Part shown: positions 18,824 to 26,373 of the stretch, piece after piece
Numbering within the stretch: position 1 is the first letter of the stretch
Layout: every line of letters starts with the position of its first letter
Source of the DNA: Brevibacterium limosum
GTDB lineage: Bacteria; Actinomycetota; Actinomycetes; Actinomycetales; Brevibacteriaceae
Direction: 5' to 3'
DNA: 64,000 nt
Assembly: GCF_011617705.1 (NCBI RefSeq)
Contig: NZ_CP050154.1
Span: 2,480,001 to 2,544,000, forward strand
Made by a program: the position numbers and the translations under genes
The notes under the pieces: generated by a model
Databases searched by the model: none
Seen by the model: the letters and a program-made list of their open reading frames with translations, nothing else
Told to the model about the DNA's origin: nothing

Positions 18824-19261
18824 GGTAATCCCTGACCTCGCCGAGGCTCCCATGTCCCGTAGGACAGATGCCGCGCCGAGCGTCATCCCGGTGCCGAAAC
18901 CGTATCCGCGGTGCTCACTGTGCACACCGAGGGGTTCGATGATGCCCGTCCTCGACGGGAGGAGATCGGACAGAACGGTCTCGAGATCGGTCACGACCGC
19001 CTCGGCGACAATCTCATCCTCGGCATGACCCGGTGAGATGGCCACGCGGATGAGTCCGGATACGTCGAGGAATCCGACGGCCACAGGCTCACCATCGTGC
19101 GTCCATACCCGCAGCGCCGAGGCGAGCGCATTGGCCCCGAAGCGCTGATACCAACCGAGGTCCCCGGGATGGACCTGGACGGGCAGGCCTTCGCGTTGCC
19201 AGGACGCAACCGTATCGATGATCCCGGGCAGATCGTCGACGGACGGGATGTGCATGGTCAT
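18824..19261 (-). pseudogene. GNAT acetyltransferase, 3' truncated
   Basis: From the ATG at 19261 the frame encodes about 140 residues of a GNAT domain up to the acetyl-CoA motif (LGVHSEHRGYGFGTG then GAASVLRDMGAS), and the family similarity then stops at about 18842. The frame has no stop and runs on antisense through dinB-like and arfB, giving a nonsensical 496-residue product. GNAT strands 5-6 and the last helix are missing, so this is probably a gene cut when the dinB-like gene came to lie next to it. The start overlaps the stop of the upstream GNAT gene (ATGA). Confidence 0.6.
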
Positions 19262-19818
19262 TCTCGTGTCCTCATCTCTGCATGCCAGATGACTTCACCG
19301 TCGTCGATCTCGTCGGTCTGTTGCAGTCCGAGCCGCTCAGCGACTCGGTTCGAGGCGGTATTGTCCGGATGGATTGCGGCCCGCAGCTCGGTCACGTGGC
19401 GATCCGCCAGCCAGGCAATCATGGCACGAGCCGCCTCGGTGGCGAATCCTTGCCGTTGGTGGTCGGCGCCGATGACCCAAGCGATGTCTGCCTGGTTCCG
19501 AGCATCGGCCCTCGTGACTGTGGCTTGAACGTATCCGACGGCGATGGAGCGGGTTGCGTCACGGATGATCCAGTTCAGCCAGCCGGCCTCACCGTCGGGT
19601 GAGGCGCCCACTGACTGCAGGGCGTAGAGGCGTTCGAGTTCGGACACGCTCGGGCTCGTCCCGCCGATGTGGGTGAACAGGTCGGGCGAGGAGGACAGCG
19701 TCTCCGCCATCTCCGCCGCATGGCGCACCGCCAGTGGCTCAAGCAGGAGCCGGTCGGTGACGATGAGTGTCTGTTGCGGCCAGCTCGTATTGGAACTCGA
19801 ACCCTCTGCTGTGTTCAT
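19258..19818 (-). CDS. GNAT-family N-acetyltransferase (RimJ/RimL-like)
   Basis: The 186-residue protein resembles RimJ/RimL-type acetyltransferases: TDRLLLEPLAVRHAAEM at the N-terminus, IAWVIGADHQRQGFATEA as the acetyl-CoA pyrophosphate loop, and HPDNTASNRVAERLGL near the C-terminus. The ATG at 19818 has GAGAAGAG upstream. It overlaps the truncated second GNAT gene by four bases and starts 34 bases after the lipase gene. The acyl acceptor is unknown. Confidence 0.82.
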   Translation of the reverse strand: MNTAEGSSSNTSWPQQTLIVTDRLLLEPLAVRHAAEMAETLSSSPDLFTHIGGTSPSVSELERLYALQSVGASPDGEAGWLNWIIRDATRSIAVGYVQATVTRADARNQADIAWVIGADHQRQGFATEAARAMIAWLADRHVTELRAAIHPDNTASNRVAERLGLQQTDEIDDGEVIWHAEMRTRE

Positions 19819-19852
19819 GAACTCTTCTCTCAGCCGTTTGGGCGACCCGTGA

Positions 19853-20794
19853 TCAGACGATGAAGCGGGCGGCGAAATCGACGATCTCTGCTTCCGCCTC
19901 GGCGCGGGATGTCGGTTCGTTGTGGACTTCATGCCGGACTCCGGTGAAGACGCGCGTGCGCACGTCTTCGTGTCCGGCCTCGCGAAGACGATTGGCGACA
20001 TGGTACGCACCTTCGCCGTAGTTCGCGACAGGGTCCTGGTCACCGGCGAGGATGAGCACCGGCAGGGTGCCTGGAATCGTCGGATACCAGGAATCGGCAT
20101 TGGCTTCGTCGTAGAGGTCGACGAAACCCTGCAGGAATCGCGCACTCATCGGAGCTCCGAAATTGTTGAACGGATCTCGGCCGTGATCAGCGACGACCGC
20201 CTCGTCGAGAGCGACCCACGCGGTTGGTCCGGCGTCGGGACCACAGCGGTCGAGGAACCCGTTGAAGAACTGATCGACGAGGTGGCCCGCCGCGGGATCC
20301 GCACGCTGGTCGCCGGCGGCCGCCTCGGCGAGGTCCTTTCGATCGATGACCTCTTCGATCCCGTGCCACTGCGCGGCGATTCCGCAGAGGGCGAGCCCTG
20401 CGAGGTCGCTCGTCGGATCGGAGGCCATGGCGCGGGCGATCAGCGATCCCCAACTGTGGCCGAACACGATGTAAGGCAGTCCGGGCAGGACTTCGCGAAC
20501 TTTCGCCTGCAGGGTCAGTTCGTCGTCGACGATGACACGGGCCGCATCATCCCCGGCATCGGCCCAGATCCCGGACTCCATGGCCGTACGTCCATGCCCC
20601 GCATGATCGTCGGCGGCGACAGCGAAACCGGCATCGGTCAAGGCATTGATGAGGTGGAGGTAGCGACGGGAATGCTCACCGAGCCCGTGGATGATCTGAA
20701 CGATCCCCGTCGGTTCCGCAGTGGGCGTGTAGAGCCAACTCTGAATGGTGTCGCGGTCATTGCTCGAGAGGAAGGTGATTTCATGCAGGGCCAA
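19853..20794 (-). CDS. Alpha/beta hydrolase, monoacylglycerol-lipase-like
   Basis: The 313-residue enzyme has the oxyanion-hole segment HGLGEHSRRY (36-45), the nucleophile elbow GHSWGS (Ser114), the acid strand LILAGDQDPV near 257, and GVRHEVHNEP with the catalytic His near 288. These are typical of the serine-aminopeptidase S33 or monoacylglycerol-lipase group, which cleave long-chain monoacylglycerols or lysophospholipids. There is no signal peptide, so it is cytosolic. It heads an apparent operon with two acetyltransferase genes. Confidence 0.85.
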   Translation of the reverse strand: MALHEITFLSSNDRDTIQSWLYTPTAEPTGIVQIIHGLGEHSRRYLHLINALTDAGFAVAADDHAGHGRTAMESGIWADAGDDAARVIVDDELTLQAKVREVLPGLPYIVFGHSWGSLIARAMASDPTSDLAGLALCGIAAQWHGIEEVIDRKDLAEAAAGDQRADPAAGHLVDQFFNGFLDRCGPDAGPTAWVALDEAVVADHGRDPFNNFGAPMSARFLQGFVDLYDEANADSWYPTIPGTLPVLILAGDQDPVANYGEGAYHVANRLREAGHEDVRTRVFTGVRHEVHNEPTSRAEAEAEIVDFAARFIV

Positions 20795-20884
20795 GGCCGG
20801 ACTCCTTTGTCAGTGCCGTTGTCGGCACCTCGGTTCGGATGCAGTTCGAACAATCGCTGAGATGCAGATACTGTACCGCAGGCA

Positions 20885-21290
20885 TCAGGCTTCGACCCCG
20901 TGCAGACGCGCATGCAGCTCCCGCTCTTGACTGCTCAGTTGCGGGTCAGGACCGACGACATCGATTCCGGGGGCCACCTCCTGCACCGCCAGAGGCAGCA
21001 CAGGACCGGGGGCCAGGCCCCATTCTTTGTGTCAGGAGCTCAGCTGCTGACTGCTGCTGGCGTAGACGATGCGGCCGAAGCCACCCAGACGTGCGGGGCA
21101 GAGCACATCGGACAATGCTCGGCGGAGGTGTAGACAACCGATTCCGCCCGCTGTTCAGGGGTGAGATCTTCGGCTGCCCAGCGGGCGATTTCGAATTCCG
21201 GGTGACGGGTGTGGTCACCACCAGCCACCCGGTTGCGATCGGCGAAGATGCCGTGAAATGAAGAGCAGCCGCGCATCAAATGTGCCCCGG
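20885..21290 (-). pseudogene. Nucleoside/guanine deaminase-like pseudogene with frameshifts
   Basis: Family segments appear in different frames. In one is DRNRVAGGDHTRHPEFEIARWA, then VVYTSAEHCPMCSAPHVW with HPE and CPMC zinc ligands; the next piece, GFGRIVYASSSQQLS, needs a +1 shift. A further shift yields GPVLPLAVQEVAPGIDVVGPDP to the stop at 20885. A one-base loss in a G-run (GTGGC for GTGGGC, near 21079) explains the first, and there is a premature stop near 21040. The N-terminus is also disrupted near 21270. The intact family has about 155 residues of CMP/dCMP-type deaminase. Sequencing errors are possible but several independent lesions make decay likely. Confidence 0.7.
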
Positions 21291-21327
21291 TGCCGACACC
21301 GGTCAGGTGGTCGACGCCGTGACGAGT

Positions 21328-21768
21328 TCAGTCCCGAAGGACGTATTGCAGGGTCTCGACGACCTGATCGGTCGTCTGGCACCAAGCCTTGGCTTCGGCG
21401 TCGACTTCCTTCAGCGGATGGACGATTTCGGCATCGTGCAGAGTCACATACGGGGTGCCCAGTGCTGCACAGTAGCCGGCATCGAAGGCGGCGTTCCACT
21501 GCTTGTACTTGTCACCGAAGCGCACGACGACCATATCGGCCTTCTCGATCAGGGTGCGGGTTCGGATCGCATTCACCTTCGCCGATTGGTGGTCGCGCCA
21601 GAATGAGCTGTCGTTCTCGCCGAGGTGGTCACCGGCGGCGTCGCTGGCGGGATGGTCGGTCACCGGCGCGGTGAACTCGATATCGAGCCCGGCCGCCTCG
21701 GCACCGCGCTTGATCTCTTCGCGCCAATCGGTGTGGATCTCACCGGAGAGGTAGACACTGAAGCTCAT
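21328..21768 (-). CDS. ytoQ: YtoQ-family protein
   Basis: This 146-residue protein matches the YtoQ family from its start, with FSVYLSGEIHTDWREEI, through HQSAKVNAIRTRTLIEKADMVVVRFGDKYKQWNAAFDAG, to HPLKEVDAEAKAWCQT. The fold is related to nucleoside 2-deoxyribosyltransferases; its function is not established. The ATG at 21768 has GAGGAG upstream. It is a single gene, and the decayed deaminase lies directly downstream on the same strand. Confidence 0.85.
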   Translation of the reverse strand: MSFSVYLSGEIHTDWREEIKRGAEAAGLDIEFTAPVTDHPASDAAGDHLGENDSSFWRDHQSAKVNAIRTRTLIEKADMVVVRFGDKYKQWNAAFDAGYCAALGTPYVTLHDAEIVHPLKEVDAEAKAWCQTTDQVVETLQYVLRD

Positions 21769-21919
21769 GATCGAAGACTCCTCATTCGAATATGGGTAGG
21801 ACCGGAGTGCCCCTTTTGCCACCACCATAGCCAATTGGTGATCATCAATTCTGTCCTGCAGCTTCCGGCGCACCTCGGAAGCGCCTTCCGTGTTGCCGGT
21901 GAGGGGCGGAAGGCAGGCG

Positions 21920-23149
21920 TCAGCGAAGTCGTTCGGACAGGTATGCCTCTGCGATGCTCAGATGACCTTGGCTGCCGAGTGAGTTCTTCGATTTCTGCGT
22001 GTAGGCATGGTTGGCGAGTGGAATACGCACGGTCTCGACGTCGACTCCACGGCTTCGGGCCGCTTCAGCCCATGCCAACTGGTCAGCCGGGGTGATGACG
22101 TCATCGCGCATCGCAGTCATCATGAGCATCGGTGGCGCGGGAGCTTCGAGATGCGTGACGGAATTCGCCGCTGCATATCGTTCCGGGTATTCCTCCGGTG
22201 TGCCACCCGTGTAGCTGGTAGCAAACAGTCGCGTGCCGGTTCCGGCACCAGGGCCGGTGGGAGCGTTCTCGTAGAGGCCGGTGACGTCGAATGCAGGGTA
22301 GTCCGCGATGACTGCTGCCGGAACCGGAACTTTCCCACCACATGACGAGTCGGCGGTGCCTTGCGCTGCGGCGCCGGCGGTGTTGGCGACCATGTTGCTG
22401 CCTGAGCTCTCGCCCCAGAACGCGAGGCGGTCCATATCCGCACCGAGCGCGTCTGCGTGGGTCTGGATCCAGCTTGCCGCACACGCGACCTGCGAGGGTG
22501 CGCTCTGCCAGGTCGCGTTGTCCATGGTGGCGAGTTCGTATTCGACCGACACGACCAGGTAGCCGTGATCAGCGAGTTCTCGAAGCTCGGAGCTCGAAGC
22601 GTCCGGCTCGCCCGCTATCCAGCCGCCCCCGTGAACGTACATGATCGTCGGTGCCGAGCCGTTCGAACCCTCCGGTTCGTAGATCGATACGGAAAGGTCG
22701 TCGCCGGATCCGGTCGTCTCGTACACTTCCTTCCGGTCGGGCCTCTCCGCGTCGATAGCGGACAGCCCGAACGTTGCAGTGAACAGGTTCACCGTGCCGC
22801 CGGCGGCGGAGATGGCGCCGACGAGGACGATGATGACCGCGACGTTCGCAGCCGTGCCGACACCGCCGAGCACTGTTGCGACTGCTCCGGTTCGGCGACA
22901 GCCCCTGCGCACAGCAGCGATTCCGAGCACAAGCACAATCAACCCCGCCAGCGCTGCCAGCGGCGCAACGGTGGGGGCCCATCGAGCCGCGATCGGACTG
23001 AGTGGGCCGAGCCCGGGAATGAGCGATGCGAGTCCGATGACCGCAGAGATCGCACCCAGCACGAGCGCAAGGATGAGACCGGTTGCCCAAACTGTCTTGG
23101 CAAGGCTCCACGGCCCCGTGAGCTGTGACGAACTCTTGCTGCCTGTCAT
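21920..23149 (-). CDS. Membrane-anchored alpha/beta hydrolase (HSL-like esterase)
   Basis: The 409-residue protein has three to four N-terminal membrane helices (about 18-45, 62-80, 88-115), followed by a hormone-sensitive-lipase-type domain with HGGGW (173-177) forming the oxyanion hole, the nucleophile GESSG (Ser248), and the acid and His near AMRDDVITPADQ and ANHAY. The domain probably acts outside the cytoplasm on esters, possibly xylan-acetyl or short-chain substrates. It is monocistronic. Confidence 0.83.
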   Translation of the reverse strand: MTGSKSSSQLTGPWSLAKTVWATGLILALVLGAISAVIGLASLIPGLGPLSPIAARWAPTVAPLAALAGLIVLVLGIAAVRRGCRRTGAVATVLGGVGTAANVAVIIVLVGAISAAGGTVNLFTATFGLSAIDAERPDRKEVYETTGSGDDLSVSIYEPEGSNGSAPTIMYVHGGGWIAGEPDASSSELRELADHGYLVVSVEYELATMDNATWQSAPSQVACAASWIQTHADALGADMDRLAFWGESSGSNMVANTAGAAAQGTADSSCGGKVPVPAAVIADYPAFDVTGLYENAPTGPGAGTGTRLFATSYTGGTPEEYPERYAAANSVTHLEAPAPPMLMMTAMRDDVITPADQLAWAEAARSRGVDVETVRIPLANHAYTQKSKNSLGSQGHLSIAEAYLSERLR

Positions 23150-23350
23150 CTTCGGTCCTCGACTTTCGATCGTTCGGGTCGGTAGTCCCCTGCAGCCGAT
23201 CTCATCGTTGCGATCACATGCTGATGCCAGAGGTCACTCTAACGCAGGCTGACTCTCACGACCTTGCTGTTTCGTGTGCGGCCGAGGATAGGACGGTCGA
23301 GGTCTGCAGAGCACCCCTGCAACCAGAGCAGCCTCATCGAGCCCGCGGGA

Positions 23351-23944
23351 CTAGGCGGACGCGCATGACGACGCGCAGATCCCACCGAGTACGAACGCGG
23401 TTCGGCGATCGTAGTCGGCCCGCGGCGGCCGACCGCCGTGTTTGAGGGCCAGAGCATTGTCTCGAGCAAGTGCTTGAAAGTCTTCAGGTGTGAATTCGGG
23501 AGCCAGTACACCGGCAGCGTGCCCCTGAGAGACAAGGCTGTCGTGGAAGGCCGTTCCGGCATGGCACAGGGCGAGTAACGGCTCGGAGTCGCGATACTCC
23601 TGCAGGAGAACATCATTGACGGCTGGAAGTCGATACTGCAGATCCCGAAGGGCATCGATGTACGAGCAGATCCGCTCTCTGATCTCGAGAATGGACCGCG
23701 CATCCTCGATGACAGTCCTCAGCTCCACAGCGACGACCTCGTCGATGACGGCATCGATCAGCCCAACTCTCCCGCCGAGCCGATTGAAGATAGTCGCCTT
23801 GCTCACCTCGGCGGCCACAGCGACCTCCTCGAGCGGCGCAGAGAACCCCCGATCACGAAAGATTTGAACCGCCGCACGCCGGATCCGGTCGACGTTTCGG
23901 CGAGCATCCGAGCGTAGAGGCGGCACACCATGAGAGTCGGACAC
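23351..23944 (-). CDS. TetR-family transcriptional repressor
   Basis: This 197-residue regulator has a TetR helix-turn-helix around residues 10-58: RIRRAAVQIFRDRGFSAPLEEVAVAAEVSKATIFNRLGG. The start is GTG 23944 because GGAAGGAAG lies eight bases upstream; a start at 23983 would extend into the operator. It is divergent from an NmrA-like gene, with two inverted repeats between, and most probably represses both. The ligand is unknown. Confidence 0.88.
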   Translation of the reverse strand: MSDSHGVPPLRSDARRNVDRIRRAAVQIFRDRGFSAPLEEVAVAAEVSKATIFNRLGGRVGLIDAVIDEVVAVELRTVIEDARSILEIRERICSYIDALRDLQYRLPAVNDVLLQEYRDSEPLLALCHAGTAFHDSLVSQGHAAGVLAPEFTPEDFQALARDNALALKHGGRPPRADYDRRTAFVLGGICASSCASA

Positions 23945-23971
23945 GAAGAAGCTTCCTTCCGCATTGACGAT

Positions 23972-23996
23972 TAACTTGATCATAGCAGTCAAGTTA
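23972..23996. promoter_or_regulatory. TetR-type inverted repeat, proximal
   Basis: TAACTTGA and TCAAGTTA form a perfect 8-bp inverted repeat with a 9-base spacer, 28 bases upstream of the tetR start. It resembles the second site at 24017-24039. Confidence 0.6.
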
Positions 23997-24016
23997 GCGC
24001 AGGATGGGTTCATAAT

Positions 24017-24039
24017 AAGTTGACCATATAAGTCAACTT
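24017..24039. promoter_or_regulatory. TetR-type inverted repeat, distal
   Basis: AAGTTGAC and GTCAACTT form a perfect 8-bp inverted repeat with a 7-base AT-rich spacer between tetR and the divergent nmrA-like gene. The right arms of the two sites differ by one base (GTCAAGTT against GTCAACTT), so one protein probably binds both. Confidence 0.65.
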
Positions 24040-24112
24040 CAAGCTTGGCACTTGCCCTGACGTGTGCACTGAGCACCACGTCAGCTCACAGTTCACACGA
24101 AAGGGATGTCAG

Positions 24113-24967
24113 ATGATCATCGTCACCGGAGCGACAGGCACTCTCAACGGAGCCACGGTCGACCATCTTCTGAAGCGGATACCAGCACAGCAGATCGGCG
24201 TCAGCGTCCGCGACCCATCGCGTGCGACCCATCTGGCCGATCAGGGAGTCCGCGTCCGGCAGGGGAGCTATGACGATCCCGCGGCTCTGCGTCATTCGTT
24301 CGCTGAAGCCGAACAGGTTCTCCTGGTGTCCTCAAGCGACCTTGCTGCTGACGTCGTCGCCCAGCACCGCAGGGCGATTGATGCAGCCGTCGACGCGGGG
24401 GCTCAGCGGATCTTGTACACGAGCGCCCATGGGGCGGGCGCAGACACCCCTTACCCGCCGCTCGGAATCCACGCGGCCACCGAACAGCACCTGTCAGAAT
24501 CGGGGGCAGCCTGGACCTCATTGCGCAACGGCTTCTACGGTGAACCGATCCAGCTGCTCGGCGCGTGGCAGGAAACCGGAGTGATAGCCATGCCCGCCGA
24601 CGGACCTTTCTCCTGGGTCGATCGCCGCGACGCCGCGGAGGCCGCTGCTGCGATACTGACAGCGGATGAACCACATGAGGGCCCGATCGACCTGACGCTG
24701 CCCGAGCCTGTCACCCTCGCGGATTTCGCCGCTTCCGCGTCCGAGATCACTGGCCGCCGAATTGAGCGCGTCGTCGTGGACGACGAGACGTGGCTGGCCG
24801 ACGCCCTCTCCAGCGGTGTGCCCGAGGAGGTCGCGCGTTTCACCTTGTCGATGTTCCAAGCTACGAGGAGCGGGCATTTCTCTGGTTCTGACTCCACGCT
24901 CACGCGTCTCCTGGGACGCAGCCCCCGCAGCATCACCGATCAGCTGAAGGATCTGGATATCAGGTGA
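24113..24967 (+). CDS. NmrA-like NAD(P)-binding protein (QorB-type quinone oxidoreductase)
   Basis: This 284-residue protein begins MIIVTGATGTLNGATVDHLL with a near-typical GxxGxxG Rossmann motif, has YTSAHGA in place of a catalytic block, and the region SLRNGFYGEPI...FSWVDRRDAAEAAAAIL, which matches the QorB/TMR group that reduces quinones with NADPH or senses nucleotides. The ATG at 24113 has AAAGGGATG upstream. Divergent TetR with two operators suggests an inducible electrophile or quinone response. Confidence 0.85.
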   Translation: MIIVTGATGTLNGATVDHLLKRIPAQQIGVSVRDPSRATHLADQGVRVRQGSYDDPAALRHSFAEAEQVLLVSSSDLAADVVAQHRRAIDAAVDAGAQRILYTSAHGAGADTPYPPLGIHAATEQHLSESGAAWTSLRNGFYGEPIQLLGAWQETGVIAMPADGPFSWVDRRDAAEAAAAILTADEPHEGPIDLTLPEPVTLADFAASASEITGRRIERVVVDDETWLADALSSGVPEEVARFTLSMFQATRSGHFSGSDSTLTRLLGRSPRSITDQLKDLDIR

Positions 24968-24980
24968 CGCAGTGGCAGTC

Positions 24981-25004
24981 CGCTCAACGTTGAACCGGAA
25001 CTCC
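24981..25004. repeat. 24-nt sequence similar to the 3' end of ychF (possible boundary)
   Basis: These 24 bases match 26350-26373 at 21 of 24 positions in the same orientation. The latter is the end of ychF (codons for EFRFNV and stop). Between them lies the HAD fragment and higBA (1.37 kb). No integrase is present, so the meaning is uncertain; see findings. Confidence 0.45.
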
Positions 25005-25054
25005 GCCGAGGTCCGCCACGGACCAACCTCTGAACCGACAGGCGCTCGTTGCAT

Positions 25055-25751
25055 CTACGCCAGCGCCGCTTCGATCACTGCCGGCACCCCGGGGGCACCC
25101 ATGCGCGGCAGCGCTCGATCAAGGATGCCTGCATCCCTGCAGCGATGGCACCTTCGACATCCTTATCGGGTCGTCACCGACGAACAGGCACCGACGAGAT
25201 GCCACGTTCAGCGATTGTGCAAGTGTGTCGAAAGCCCGGGCGTCAGGCTTCTGCGCTCCGATCGCTTCTGAGATGCACACAACATCGAAGATCTCGGCGA
25301 GGCCGGTTGCCGATAACTTGCTGAGCTGCTGCTCTTCACTCCCGTTCGTGAGCAGCCCAAGGCGGTAGCCGCGGTCTCGAAGTGAGGACAGCACCTCGAG
25401 AACATCGGGGAACGGTCGCCAAGCACTTCGATACCCAGTTAAATACTGCTCGAAGAGGCCGTCAAGACCAGCTGGCGCATCGTCAAATTCGATGCCTAAT
25501 GCAGTCAGGACGCTTCTGAGCCTCCGCCGTCGCTGGTCTTGGAAGCTGATTCGCCCCGCACGCCAATGCTCGAACTCTGCTTCCTCCGCCGCGAACCATA
25601 GATCCACGGCCTTCGCCGTCGGGTCGACTCCGAGACTGCCGAGAAAGAGGCGGACTCCATCGGTTGCGGACCTTCGATGATCGAACAACGTGCCGTCAAG
25701 ATCAAACCCGACGGCCTTCACCGTGCCGAGGGACACCGTTCCAGCGTTCAC
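25055..25751 (-). pseudogene. HAD-superfamily hydrolase with frameshifted 3' end
   Basis: The first ~195 residues read as an intact HAD phosphatase/haloacid-dehalogenase-like domain: DLDGTLFD (Asp17 and Asp19), LLTNGSEE as motif II, GAQKPD with the motif-III Lys, and FVGDDP as motif IV. After it the frame breaks. A one-base shift restores DKDVEGAIAAGMQASLI, and a second restores RALPRMGAPGVPAVIEAALA, ending at TAG 25055. Both pieces are what an intact family member should encode, so at least two deletions occurred; as it stands the product ends at 25119. The GTG start at 25751 overlaps the higA stop. It may be partly active because the motifs remain. Confidence 0.7.
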
Positions 25752-26050
25752 GAGACCTGCAACGGGGCGATCGAAGCGATCTGCTCGCCCACCAGGTCCT
25801 CCGCACGATCGAGCTCGTAGTGGCTCTGGAGGTTGATCCAGAACTCCGCCGAGGTCCCGAAGTACTTCGCGAGGCGCAGCGCGGTATCCGCCGTGATGCC
25901 TCGCTTGCCGTGCACGATCTCGTTGATCCGACGCGGCGGCACCCCGATCGAGACGGCGAGCTTGTTCTGCGTGATGCCGAGGCCCTCGATGAAATCCTCC
26001 ATGAGGACCTCACCCGGGTGGATCGGCTCGATCTTGTCAGTGGTAGTCAA
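25748..26050 (-). CDS. higA: Antitoxin HigA (HTH, XRE family)
   Basis: The 100-residue antitoxin has HPGEVLMEDFIEGLGITQNKLAVSIGVPPRRINEIVHGKRGITADTALRLAKYFGTS, a full XRE-type helix-turn-helix of the HigA family, with the helix GITADTALRLAKYF closing it. The start is TTG at 26050, because GAGGAGGTG sits eight bases upstream and no ATG or GTG is placed as well; it overlaps the higB stop. It neutralises HigB and represses the operon through inverted repeats near 26310-26361. Confidence 0.88.
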   Translation of the reverse strand: MTTTDKIEPIHPGEVLMEDFIEGLGITQNKLAVSIGVPPRRINEIVHGKRGITADTALRLAKYFGTSAEFWINLQSHYELDRAEDLVGEQIASIAPLQVS

Positions 26051-26318
26051 CGATCTGCACCTCCTCTGGTCCAGCGTCCGTCCACACGAAGCAGATCCGC
26101 CACTGGTCGTTGATCCTGATGCTGTGCTGCCCGACCCGATCACCTTTGAGAGCTTCGAGCCGATTGCCGGGCGGGACGCGGAGGTCCTCGAGGGACTCCG
26201 CGGACCCCACCTGACGAAGCCTGCGCAGTGCCACCCGATGGATCCTCGGATCGATCGAGCGCACGCGCTCACGACGCCACAGCCGTTCGGTCGCCCTGTC
26301 GCCGAACGACCTGATCAC
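26037..26318 (-). CDS. higB: Toxin HigB (RelE superfamily)
   Basis: This 93-residue protein has the HigB pattern from MIRSFGDRATERLWRRE to IRINDQWRICFVW, with basic residues for ribosome-dependent mRNA cleavage in the C-terminal strand. Unlike most toxin-antitoxin pairs the toxin gene comes first, as is normal for higBA. The GTG start lies 34 bases after the end of ychF; the module fills the gap between ychF and the frameshifted HAD gene. Confidence 0.88.
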   Translation of the reverse strand: MIRSFGDRATERLWRRERVRSIDPRIHRVALRRLRQVGSAESLEDLRVPPGNRLEALKGDRVGQHSIRINDQWRICFVWTDAGPEEVQIVDYH

Positions 26319-26346
26319 GGAGCCAGCATATAACGGGGCCCGTCAA

Positions 26347-26361
26347 TAACGCTATACGTTA
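26347..26361. promoter_or_regulatory. Inverted repeat TAACG-N5-CGTTA upstream of higBA
   Basis: Arms TAACG (26347-26351) and CGTTA (26357-26361) around CTATA overlap the ychF stop at 26352. A related half-site, TATAACG, occurs near 26328, close to the higB start. Such AT-centred repeats are typical HigA operators. Confidence 0.5.
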
Positions 26362-26373
26362 AACCGGAACTCC
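26350..26373. repeat. Copy of the 24-nt repeat forming the 3' end of ychF
   Basis: This is the ychF-side copy of the imperfect direct repeat at 24981-25004 (21 of 24 identical). It contains the last codons of ychF and overlaps the higBA operator. Confidence 0.45.

Noticed and set aside
25841..25857. 17-base exact match between higA and 24998-25014
   Set aside because: GAACTCCGCCGAGGTCC is rich in common codons and could recur by chance; it does not extend, so I did not treat it as a repeat.
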